Origin: Pirellulales bacterium
Lineage (GTDB): Bacteria > Planctomycetota > Planctomycetia > Pirellulales > JAICIG01
Reading direction: 5' to 3'
NCBI GenBank assembly: GCA_035533075.1
Contig: DATLUO010000249.1
Location: 1-39,351 of the forward strand
DNA: 39,351 bases
In this document: positions 34,701-39,351 of the stretch, piece after piece
Layout: each line of letters opens with the position of its first letter
Numbering within the stretch: position 1 is the stretch's first letter
Notes under the pieces: generated by a model
What the model was told of the DNA's origin: nothing
The model's database searches: none
Seen by the model: only the letters and a program-made list of their open reading frames with translations
Translations under genes and position numbers: made by a program

Positions 34701-37700
34701 TGGTAGCCGTCAGATCGCCCGGAAACAGATTGGTCGACAGATCGGCACTGGTGTAGCGGACCGATTGCGTCGGATTGCTGTTGTCGACGTTCACCGAACC
34801 GCCGTCGCCCTCGTTGCTTGGCGTTTCGGTCCAAACGACGTTGTTGCTCGCAGTTTGCTCGGGAGTGCCCGTGTCCTGGTTGCCGGCCAGCACGGTGTTG
34901 GTGAGCGTATCGAAGGCCACGTTGTGGCTCTCGCTCACCTGTAAGTTGCCGATCATCGAATACCAGTCGCCTTGCGGGCTGGTGGCGCTGGTGACCGAGG
35001 GGTTGGTGAGCCGATAAACGCCGCCATCGTCGACCTCCAGCAGGTTGCCCTGGCTGTCGAAGGCCAGATGCCGCGAGTCGGCGTGCGGGGCCGTGTTGGT
35101 GGCGGTGTCGTTGTTGGTGATCGGGGTCCACTGGCTGCCGACCGGTTGCGAGGCGTCGCCGCGGAACAGACGGCCCGTGTAGTTGGTGGCGCCGATCGAG
35201 TTGGGCCATTGGAAAATGCCGGGATCGCCCGGACCGGGCTGACGGTCGCCGCCGACGTAGACCACGTCCGGGTTGCTGGGATCGGCCGCGATCGAGAAGT
35301 GGATAATGCCTTGAGAACCCGGGATCGGTGACACGCCGTCGTCGGGCTGGAGTCCGTACGGCGTGCCGTTTTCGTTCGTCGAAGGCGTGCTCATCAACTG
35401 CCACGTGTTCGGCGCGGTTGGGTTCCAGGTGGCCGGCGTGGCCGAGAAATCGGGGCCGTCCGCGCGATACAAGTCGGCCAACTGCCCGTTCTCGACGTAG
35501 CCGAAATAGACGGCGTTGGTCTGGGCCGCGGCGTCGTAATGGACGGCGAAACGGACGTTGTCGTCGGCATTATCCGGCTGATTTGTGAACTGGTTCAAAG
35601 CGTCGGTCTGCATCGTCAGGTTGGCCGGCGTGATGTTGGTCCAGGTTAGGCCCCCGTTGTCCGTGGTGAAGATGCCGCCGTTGTTGTTCGGCGCCGCGGC
35701 GTTGTCGAGCGAGGCCACATAGAAGCGGTTCGGATCGCCGGCGTCACCCACCAGATCGGTCACGTCTCCGAACGGCAGGCCGCTGGGCTCCAGTACGCTG
35801 GTGAAGGTCGGCGAGACGACGGTGCCGGTAAGAGTGCTGGTCTTGACGGTGGCCAGGTACAGCCCGCCGCTGCTGGCGAAAGTGCCGAGAAAATTGGGAG
35901 CGGAAAAGCCGTTGGCGCCCGCCAGCAAGGTGGTCGTGCCGGTGGTCGGGTTGTCGCGTTCGGCCGCGCCCGAAATGTTCAGCCCTTGCAAGTTGGCCGG
36001 ACTGATGTCGGTCCAGTTCGTGCCGCCGTCGGTCGAGCGAATCAGGCCGCTCAAAAAGCCGCCGGCGAAGCCAAAGGAGCTGAACCGTCCGATGCCGGCG
36101 ATCAGCGTCGGATTGTTGTTGGCGTCGACGGTCAGGGCGTTGGTGTTGGTATTGATCGCGAACTGCAAGGAGCCGATCGACTGGCTCGGCAGCCGCTGGT
36201 TGCCGCCTACGGTGACGGCGGGCAGGTTGTCGGTCAACGGCGTCCATGTGGGCGCCGCGGTGTCGCTGGGGTTCGGATCGTAATTGGTCGTCTGCCAGAC
36301 GCCGCCGTTGACCGCGCCAATATAGACCACGTTGGGATTGTTCGGATCGGGCAGCACCACCTCGACCGCGCCGGCGGCGGCGTTGCCGGCCTCGCCCGGC
36401 GCCTGGGCCGCCGTTTGCGACTGTCCGCCGGTGATCGGCGCCGGGCCTTCGGGAGTCCAGCTCGTGGTGCCGAACTGGCGGTCGCTGGCCGGCGGGCTGG
36501 GATTGTCGGTGACGGTCAGCGCGGCGCTGCCGCTGAGAAAACCGGTGGCCAGGGCCACGATATCCGCGGTCTGCAAGCCGCCGGGATGGCCCGTGACCCC
36601 GTCATCGACCGGCGTGACGGTGAATGTCGTGGAAACCCTGCTGCCGTCGGCCGGAATGGTGACGGTGGCCGGCGAGACCGCCGCGGCGCCCGGGTTGAGG
36701 CTTTGCAGGTTGATCGTCAGACCGTCGGGATAGACCGCCGGATTGAGCGGTCCGGTATTCAGATACACGGTGCCCGTAATCGGCGTCGTCGAGTTCTGCG
36801 CGGCCGACGTCGAGGCCAGCGTCACCGCCAGCTTGGGATAGACGGCCGGATCGTCGGTCACGTCCAGCGTGGTGGAGACGCTGTTATACGACGTCGCGGA
36901 GGCCACGAGTTGAACGGTTTGCGTGCCGTCGGCTTCCTCGCTGCTGGCAAACAGGCTGGCCAGGGACCCCGACAGCGTCTTCGGCTGTCCGGTGACCGTG
37001 ACGGTAACCGAAGCCTGCCCGGCGGGAATCGTGAGCGTATTGCCGACCAGGTCGCCTCCCACGCCGGCGAGGGTCACGTTGGTACTGGGAGCAAAAGCGT
37101 TGTCGACGTCGTAAGCCGCCAGGGTGGCGGAGAGTGGATTTGTCAGATCGCCTTCGCGAGTGATGGTGATGGTCGTCGAACCGCTCTCGGCGATCGACGA
37201 GGCGTTGGCGGTCACCGTCAGGCGGTTGTAGTTGCCGGCGCTGCTCGTCACCTCGGCGACGTTGAACAGGTTGATGACGTTGATCGAGGGGTTGCTGACG
37301 CCTTGCGCTCCGTTCTGCGCGTCGGCGGCGCTCACGTTGACCAAGGTGGGATTGGTGTTGATGGCCACCACGATGGTGTCGGCCACTTGCTGGGCGGTGC
37401 TGGCGGCCGTGTAGTAGACGCCCACGTTTCCGGCCGACGCCGACGCCGAGGCCGACGCCGAGCCCGAGGCAAAGGTGGCGGGCGTGGCGGGCGAAACCAG
37501 CAAGTCGGCGGTGGACTTGCTGGTGATCGTCACGCTGGCGGGCGCGGCCGTGAGCTTGCTGATCGCCTGGCTGATGGCCGCCTCGATGTCGGCGGCGATC
37601 GTGGCGGCGTTGTCGGTCGGCTGCACGATAATCGGCGTCACGCCCGACGCCGGCGTGGCCGTGGGCGTGACCAGCTCGAAGGTGATCGTCGCTCCGCCCG

Positions 37701-39351
37701 CGCTGAGCGTGAATTCATCGTTGTGGGCGCTGGCCGCGGCGCCGGTCAAGGCCGGTGCGGCGACCACTTGCGGCAACTCGACGAACTGGAAGGTCACCGC
37801 GTGGTTGCCGTCGTTGAGCGTGAACGTCTGACCGTTGGCCAGCGCCGCTCCGGCCGTGGCCAACAGCGAGTACTGATCGGCGAAGCGCGCGTTCGTGTCG
37901 TACGACTTGGTGAGCGCGATGTCGGTGCTGAGTCCGTCGATGGTTTGCCCGTACTCGGTGCCGCGGCGGATTTCGAGCTGGTAGGGACCGGTGAGCACCG
38001 ACTGGGGCGCTCCCGGTTCGGGGTTGGCCGGCGCCGCGAAATAGCCTGTCGCGCCACTGGTCGCGTCGGTGACCATTTCGCCGCGTTCGGCGAAGCCGAT
38101 CACCACGTCGTCGATGTACCAGCCTTCATAGTCGTTGTTCTCGGCGCGTTGCGCGCCGGCGCCCGGCTGGATCTGACCGCCCGTCATGCTGCCGAACCCG
38201 TTGCCGTAGACGTTCTGGTTGGCGTAGGGGTTGGCCGCGCCGGTGACGGCGTTGATCGCCAGGTCGGACGGGTTGAAGGTGGTGCCGGCGGTGCTGAAAT
38301 CGAACCGCAACTGCAGGTTGCCCTGCCCGGCGTAATCGCTCAGGTCGATGCGCGCCTGGCGCCAGCCGGTGCCGGTGGTGACGCTGTCGAACAAGGGTTG
38401 CACGACCTGCAAACCGAAGCCGTTGTTGTAATACTGGCCGTATTGTTTCGAATCAACCGATCCGGTTTCGGCCTGGGCGCTTTGATAATAGGGCCGCTCG
38501 GCCTCGGCATTGGGATAGTTGGGCTGGTAGAGGTTGTTGGTGGCCAGCAATTGCCAGGTGGCTCCGCCGTCTTCGGAGACCTCTACGCGGGCGCTGTCGA
38601 GCATCTGGTTCAAGTCTTGGAGCGTGCTCTGAGCGTCCTGCGTGTTGAGGTAATAGTTGAAGTACAGAGCCGGCTGGTCGCTCGACGAGTAGTTGGCCAG
38701 GCTGAAGCTGTTGGTGGTCAACACGCCGTAGGCGCCGCCGGGTGTATTGTAATTCGGCTGATACGGTCCGCCGCTGGCCTCGTTTTTCCAGCCCTGGGCG
38801 ATCTGTGGATTGGTGATGTAGTTTTCGGCGCCCGGCTGCGTCGAAATCGTTTTATTGTTGTCCGGATCTTCGAGGCCGAAATAGAAGCTTTGGTTTTCTT
38901 GGGCGGGCGGCGGAGCGTTGGGCGTCGCCGGATTGCGGCTGTTGTCGGGCGCGGTGTTGATGCCGTGTCCGGGGTCGGTGTTACGGTTCTGGGTGACGTG
39001 CCAAAGGTTGTAGTCGAGCGTCGAGAAGGCCAGGCCGGTGACGTCGAACGTTCCCTGCAAGGGCACGCTGCTGCTGAAGCTGGCGGGGCCCGCATTTGGG
39101 TCGTTGCTGGGATTGAAGATTTTTTGCAGAATACCATTCGTGTCGAAGGCGTAGAGCGAGGTTTGCCCGGTCGCGAAGGACGTGGCCGTCGAGAAGAGCA
39201 TGTCGGCATACTTGCCGTTTTCGACGTCGGGCGGGCCGGCCGTCAGGCCCTGGAACGCAAAGGCGCCCACTTTGCCCACCAACGTCGCCGGGACGCTGAT
39301 GTTGTTGATGCTGTTCACGCCGGTGAGGTTGATGCCGATCGTGTTGAGGTC
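22753..39351 (-). CDS. Giant multidomain surface/secreted protein with DUF4214 C-terminus (5' end missing)
   Basis: The frame is open through the right edge: the codons before a GTG at 39318 are also open (DLNTIGINLTG), so the true start lies outside and at least 5,532 residues are encoded. Residues below count from the edge. About 1-430: beta-rich part with VEVSEDGGATWQLL and WYIDDVVIGFAERGE. About 713-834: Calx-beta-like SSIAESGSTTITITREGD, with a related domain after it. About 958-1796: Asp-box beta-propeller (STDGGTNW, SFDGGNDF, TTDGGNTF). A further Calx-beta-like domain follows. About 2030-2235: beta-helix (VIENNLIYG, IVNNTIYG, ILNNLLVN). Later cadherin/Ig-like domains follow, then ten ~175-residue repeats (about 2840-4640), then cadherin-like domains with VNEDS/EANEAGQ and a VGDTDPNG...FTYTKGANF domain. 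About 5308-5515 are DUF4214 repeats (VLGRAPDSGGLAYW, LLNREPDSAGLQFW). It probably acts in adhesion or as cell-surface material. Confidence 0.95.
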   Translation of the reverse strand, partial: DLNTIGINLTGVNSINNISVPATLVGKVGAFAFQGLTAGPPDVENGKYADMLFSTATSFATGQTSLYAFDTNGILQKIFNPSNDPNAGPASFSSSVPLQGTFDVTGLAFSTLDYNLWHVTQNRNTDPGHGINTAPDNSRNPATPNAPPPAQENQSFYFGLEDPDNNKTISTQPGAENYITNPQIAQGWKNEASGGPYQPNYNTPGGAYGVLTTNSFSLANYSSSDQPALYFNYYLNTQDAQSTLQDLNQMLDSARVEVSEDGGATWQLLATNNLYQPNYPNAEAERPYYQSAQAETGSVDSKQYGQYYNNGFGLQVVQPLFDSVTTGTGWRQARIDLSDYAGQGNLQLRFDFSTAGTTFNPSDLAINAVTGAANPYANQNVYGNGFGSMTGGQIQPGAGAQRAENNDYEGWYIDDVVIGFAERGEMVTDATSGATGYFAAPANPEPGAPQSVLTGPYQLEIRRGTEYGQTIDGLSTDIALTKSYDTNARFADQYSLLATAGAALANGQTFTLNDGNHAVTFQFVELPQVVAAPALTGAAASAHNDEFTLSAGGATITFELVTPTATPASGVTPIIVQPTDNAATIAADIEAAISQAISKLTAAPASVTITSKSTADLLVSPATPATFASGSASASASASAGNVGVYYTAASTAQQVADTIVVAINTNPTLVNVSAADAQNGAQGVSNPSINVINLFNVAEVTSSAGNYNRLTVTANASSIAESGSTTITITREGDLTNPLSATLAAYDVDNAFAPSTNVTLAGVGGDLVGNTLTIPAGQASVTVTVTGQPKTLSGSLASLFASSEEADGTQTVQLVASATSYNSVSTTLDVTDDPAVYPKLAVTLASTSAAQNSTTPITGTVYLNTGPLNPAVYPDGLTINLQSLNPGAAAVSPATVTIPADGSRVSTTFTVTPVDDGVTGHPGGLQTADIVALATGFLSGSAALTVTDNPSPPASDRQFGTTSWTPEGPAPITGGQSQTAAQAPGEAGNAAAGAVEVVLPDPNNPNVVYIGAVNGGVWQTTNYDPNPSDTAAPTWTPLTDNLPAVTVGGNQRLPSQSIGSLQFAINTNTNALTVDANNNPTLIAGIGRFSSFGFAGGFLSGLIRSTDGGTNWTDISPANLQGLNISGAAERDNPTTGTTTLLAGANGFSAPNFLGTFASSGGLYLATVKTSTLTGTVVSPTFTSVLEPSGLPFGDVTDLVGDAGDPNRFYVASLDNAAAPNNNGGIFTTDNGGLTWTNITPANLTMQTDALNQFTNQPDNADDNVRFAVHYDAAAQTNAVYFGYVENGQLADLYRADGPDFSATPATWNPTAPNTWQLMSTPSTNENGTPYGLQPDDGVSPIPGSQGIIHFSIAADPSNPDVVYVGGDRQPGPGDPGIFQWPNSIGATNYTGRLFRGDASQPVGSQWTPITNNDTATNTAPHADSRHLAFDSQGNLLEVDDGGVYRLTNPSVTSATSPQGDWYSMIGNLQVSESHNVAFDTLTNTVLAGNQDTGTPEQTASNNVVWTETPSNEGDGGSVNVDNSNPTQSVRYTSADLSTNLFPGDLTATTYNASGAVINQTFPFLYVPAQNTFLGAVDIFPFVVPIVLNSVNPTRMLIAGQDAVWESFDGGNDFTEVLSNTFPLTNNSITGAPMAYGTTDNPDVIWVGANSQVLLRDSANGLLNATNYSGGTVTAITVDPDHWKRAFVADANGRIWMTTDGGNTFTNITGTGAGSLTALTTSPFSLAFAPGQSNGTLYVGTEDGVYSLTVPNSGLPSATWQRYAIGLPDVPVYSLEYVASEQLLVAGTMGRGTFIASAVGDLTVSVSPGGTSPLPDDAGTKPKELTITRDGQTSGDVTVSLTSSDPTLATVPTSVVIPDGQSSVTVDVTVLDSAVAEYPSTVIFTATGGNLNPISAAVDILPDSQTSEPNTSSDNDTPALSVNITPGAVIVGGTSQATYVATVTRNTPATYPMVVTLVNSDPEAVSIAGDPAASVGAATQVTIPAGQTSATFSITAIDHFVSDIARSVTIAAAVGGLASGSGTIEVEPLNHVINYGQFDVASNYGPYVPFPGVLGDVTVPRPQGEIILAGNQISNASKNGITVEGVPQAAGGAVIPYAEGPSPGGVVNTPVLDSDNLTRGVVIENNLIYGVSATGAGVYYAGTPTAAAAGAVPFGKIVNNTIYGADIAAGGDVGQGIGIQVANNASPTILNNLLVNLKTGVSVDNSSQNLASPEVLGENLYQNDGTNSNVGTGAFAETPASFTQLQGPASNTFRGPSTNPTTANFYLTSNSIAIDSSINSLQDRTAITSVTAPLGVAPSPIIAPAYDLYGQLRVADPNAPKLFPGLGNNVYIDRGAIEHAATSGPTAALLAPSPRSANNLSSAPNTVFIRGQNLTEFTLQLSDGTGPGVYDASVLASSVDVVDDGRLLTPGVDYFFNYDNNNHIIHLVAASGVWLNGHQYDIYLDNGNQFDPYNPSATLVGSPGPGPNITDRAGNFLQANESSGYTHFRVLLASPTNEAPEVFFNNKNVGGSTVALPSINEHGSVTFAQVLGDALSVYDVDSNGGSETLTVTANTGTLTLTSTALQQLQALGVIPLSDPTGTTIGNGTGTITITAPLGDLSTVPPTPGLDTVLEGLVYTPDDNFDSTTYGMPATLTVSVDDNGNSPPPALTTTTTLTMNVLPINDPPGLALNGVTVPVPGGATSNAYEGVPLVFSDPDLPTLPLPTGGSNWIEVTDSDVMNLTLSPGDVNPAAAGGVLVNPYYNNPNNQFSEQITLSAGAGSLVLGGNTSGLVTFSGNGTSAISMSGTLSAINQALATLTYTELVEFSGAATLTFVTDDNGNVGPGGPRTTTDTITINVISDNDAPVINGTPSFALGTITDDSTTGPQSTVGAMLAGAVGGTVSFPALSPPFNETGAPGIAVYSASQTGGTWQYQLNGSTTWTNLDASITLANALLLNQNDSLRFVPQPDSSGTPQIQFYLWDGTVDAYTSAQNGGVATSDKDGTTIDLTVRGHGGSWPFSIASATATLTVTPGNDAPSLTNPIVSLAAINEDAGQPGENPNVGAQISSSVIGGDVKINTLSEGGMLGIAVTGVDDSNGQWQWSTDDVNWLAISTTAAPWSDVTGSNTGTVTPPTPQTALLLDGGDWIRFLPNHEFSDSAGSTETISFAAWDETFDTITGQVDPASTPTTPSPVDLTKATPGSDPAGSLPFSESAFGVLPVQTATATITVNAVNDAPTLDSSAPFSFAPLTEDAGSGLTADPPNSGTSISDLLATGGAGAATFTAPGAVPGIAVTSATATASLPGTWQYELSGTTTWVNFPAVSLTNALLLSANDRVRLNFTPENSGTAQLGFVAWDGTWNLATGAPDTHGTTVTTIAQFATGGTSSPFSSGGATATLAVTPDDDAPTMPSPTPAFNFAPVHEDAQITDLAGKTERYDTGSTVSSMLTTGGVTIAANFTAAGAVPGIAITAATGTTATSYWQFSLDSGTTWATFPTIPASGALLLRGTDLVRFVPSPEFNGTVNLSFVLFDSTYDLATGRSDPDGTTVTTIARSATGGTSSPFSSAGATATLDVQADNDAPTMPSPTPAFNFTTIPEDSQTQPVSPTQPEPFDAGSSVSSMLTTGGVTTAANFTAEGAVPGIAITAATGMTATSNWQYSLDGGTTWATFPTIPASGALLLRGTDLVRFVPSPEFNGTVNLSFVLFDSTYDLATGGPDPAGTTVTTIAQSATGGTSSPFSSAGATATLTVRPDNDAPTLDNTGAFNFVTIPEDAGTGLPGEAADPGSTVSAMLATVTNGSAFTAQGAVPGIAITSASQTGGIWQYELSGTTTWVNFPSVADYNALLLSASDLVRFLPAPESSPVAQITFVAWDGTLDLFTYQQALVGNPTAPLSAGLDVHGTTIDLTQRGSGASWPFSDYHAAATATLTVTADNDAPAFVNSSITLPAAHEDSGSGMPGEPPDNGFQISDPAAGIAGDLTLKAAGATLGIAVTGVAQTNNGMWQWAPPPVAPATVPADGSWQTIAPSTDPSTALLLDGSDWIRFVPNLEFNDNVGPAPTMQVVGWDQSFDLTTYQQALLANPNASYAAGFDAAGTTINLTQRGSGGSWPFSAQTATATLNVTPDNDAPAIASTSISLPATPENAGGTFTGAPSDPGFEISNPAAGIAGAVGLKAEDAKLGIAVTGITGTASGSWQVSFNGGVTFPYTINPATSVRTALLLDGSDWLRFVPNLEFSDNVGAAPTISFMAWDETMDSITGQVDLASTAATPSIINLTSVAADTSGSLPFSAQTATGTLNVTPDNDAPLITNTKIALPAIQEDSGSGLTAEPLDSGFRISDTKAGIASSITLKAENAKLGIAVTGITGTADGKWQWSVDDSTWVTIDPATSVTSALLLDGSDWIRFLPNIEWAGTGATAPTISFMAWDQTPDALTGKTTDPASTPAALSIIDLTKVAGDTSGTLPFSAQTATASLAVTPENDAPELDTTDAIQFTPINEDAGSGQTGAAPTPAGSSVLSMLTSTGDNVITLFAPASAMGIAVSGLTQTTSGAWQYSLNAGATWTNFPVVSSSNALLLGGNDWVRFLPEANFSGDNAGHGAAPSMSFQAWDSTWDQGTGGPDTHGTLVDLTAFDSSVTANGTAGSWPFSAATATAILPVRFVNDAPSFFLPANPPAVYEDAGAVSFKDFVQKVSPSEQYPPEANEAGQTLQFNLADSNPSLFAVAPAIVVNGDGTGTLTYTLNPNVSGIDQVTVSLQDNGGTAFGGQDTSVTQTFTIVANYVNDAPSFVFASNPPPVNEFDLQVDAAGTTGAHSIANFASNISPSGNYPPEANEAGQTVHFNVVGDTNPGLFSVPPAIGPTGTLTYTLAPDVSGGAQITVDLQDNGGTSNGGVDTSATETFPITVNFVNDPPMFTHIGPDQTVNEDSATTTVPGWAASSPGQGANEAGQQVTYLVTNDNNSLFAANGGPAISPSGTLTFTPGTHVFGTATVTVIAQDNGGTANGGIDQSQPVTFHINVDRVNHPPTLAAPLPPVTVNENAVDYIFSNSQLSQVFNDMDGAIDPMTLSLANMSSPSPFTASLSGPGPATATLTFHFLNDEFGTATIDLLATDQAGTATDQISVTVNQVNQAPSFTAGGNERVAMNSPTQTVPNWATNISKGPSSQSGETLNFTTSVVSTSNANLFTTLPTIDPTTGNLTFTPAANQFGKTTFSVVLHNSGSTANGGQNTSAAQTFTIEVDGVPTAIDHSYVLGVGGSSSATAGDGVLVGDTDPNGLPLSVQLVTPPSAGSVQLNADGSFTYTKGANFQATDTFSYVVNDGQLNSSVATVTVTAYEATLVEKLYQQVLGRAPDSGGLAYWTTLIQQGQPLSIVAQGIFESDERLDPIIENYYQQFLLRPADASGLTYWRDDVWKVYGGPEHVISGMISSPEFFNEAAAAHPDLSANAAWVTALYERLLNREPDSAGLQFWTTNLDSGAMTRVDVVNGFEYSTENFQNVTIGFFQEYLNRAPTSAELAGYVQQFQQGATQRSVQIEIIDSTEYRNTPPPPSSGSVRQLS
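25430..30825 (-). repeat. Ten in-frame ~175-aa Ig/cadherin-like repeats inside the giant gene
   Basis: Unit borders, marked by the codons for (D/V)NDAP, lie near 30811, 30296, 29698, 29190, 28666, 28140, 27600, 27028, 26489, 25969 and 25430, so units are 508-598 bases long. Each unit has an acidic start (EDAGSG-like), a GIAVTG strand, GxWQYSLDGGTTW, ALLL then DWxRFxP, then an AWD(x)TxDxxTGxxD turn and a final PFS....ATATLTV strand before NDAP. This matches the tandem Ig/cadherin-like repeats of giant bacterial adhesins. Confidence 0.9.
28140..29190 (-). repeat. Near-identical adjacent pair within the giant gene's repeat array
   Basis: Two neighbouring units (about 28140-28665 and 28666-29190, 524-526 bases each) are almost the same at DNA level, including silent positions, over at least 350 bases around 28200-28550 and 28725-29080. 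Other units in the array agree in protein but not closely in DNA. This points to a recent in-frame duplication or gene conversion. Confidence 0.85.

Noticed and set aside
31762-34944. Rightward open frame of 1,060 codons opposite the giant gene
   Set aside because: Antisense to beta-propeller, beta-helix and cadherin-like coding sequence. Its Arg/Gly/Val-rich composition is typical of a shadow frame.

Overview
The window looks like a chromosomal segment of a GC-rich planctomycete, probably of the Pirellulales or a related order. No rRNA or marker gene is present to confirm this. The evidence is the type of secreted protein: two genes begin with a short basic stretch followed by an LE-x-R-x-LL motif (LEPR-XLL type), and there is a prodomain-poor S53 peptidase with fibronectin-III repeats, a multihaem cytochrome fused to TPR-like repeats, a giant protein of more than 5,500 residues ending in DUF4214, and many intergenic palindromic repeats. 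Much of the sequence is open in several frames because of its base composition. Genes were therefore chosen by domain content, ribosome binding sites and fit with neighbours.

Left third (1-10.7 kb). A cell-surface DNRLRE-like protein runs off the left edge. Next come mostly rightward enzyme genes: a YceI-family exported protein, a SAM methyltransferase, an isoprenylcysteine-methyltransferase/NnrU-like membrane protein, a CapK/PaaK-type AMP-forming ligase, a second isoprenylcysteine-methyltransferase-like protein and a metallo-beta-lactamase-fold protein. Two very small leftward genes (65 and 59 aa) sit among them. They are paralogues of each other, and each follows one of the membrane methyltransferase genes in convergent orientation. 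Leftward again are a sedolisin (S53) peptidase and, upstream of it, a 59-aa gene with a near-perfect Shine-Dalgarno sequence.

Middle (10.8-21.8 kb). A seven-haem c-type cytochrome with a TPR-like C-terminus and a small lipoprotein are followed by a leftward chaperone run. In order of transcription this is a secreted leucine-rich-repeat protein, an Hsp70 with a C-terminal membrane anchor, a second shorter Hsp70, a zinc-finger-less DnaJ/CbpA, a small membrane protein, rnpA and yidD. Spacing is mostly short or overlapping, but a perfect 39-bp inverted repeat lies between the two Hsp70 genes. Further right, a PLP-dependent D-cysteine desulfhydrase/ACC-deaminase-type gene is divergent from a glycine-zipper protein gene.

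Right (21.8-39.35 kb). A 0.96-kb non-coding region holds three tandem copies of a ~131-bp hairpin unit, one base pair of which changes in a compensatory way between copies. The rest is one leftward gene, open through the right edge, for a composite surface or secreted protein: a jelly-roll-like N-terminal part, Calx-beta-like domains, an Asp-box beta-propeller, a beta-helix, ten ~175-residue Ig/cadherin-like repeats (two almost identical in DNA), further cadherin-like repeats and C-terminal DUF4214 repeats.

The observations most worth following are the micro-protein paralogue pair linked to membrane methyltransferases, the chaperone-rnpA-yidD run with its tail-anchored Hsp70, the covarying hairpin array, and the recent internal duplication in the giant gene.
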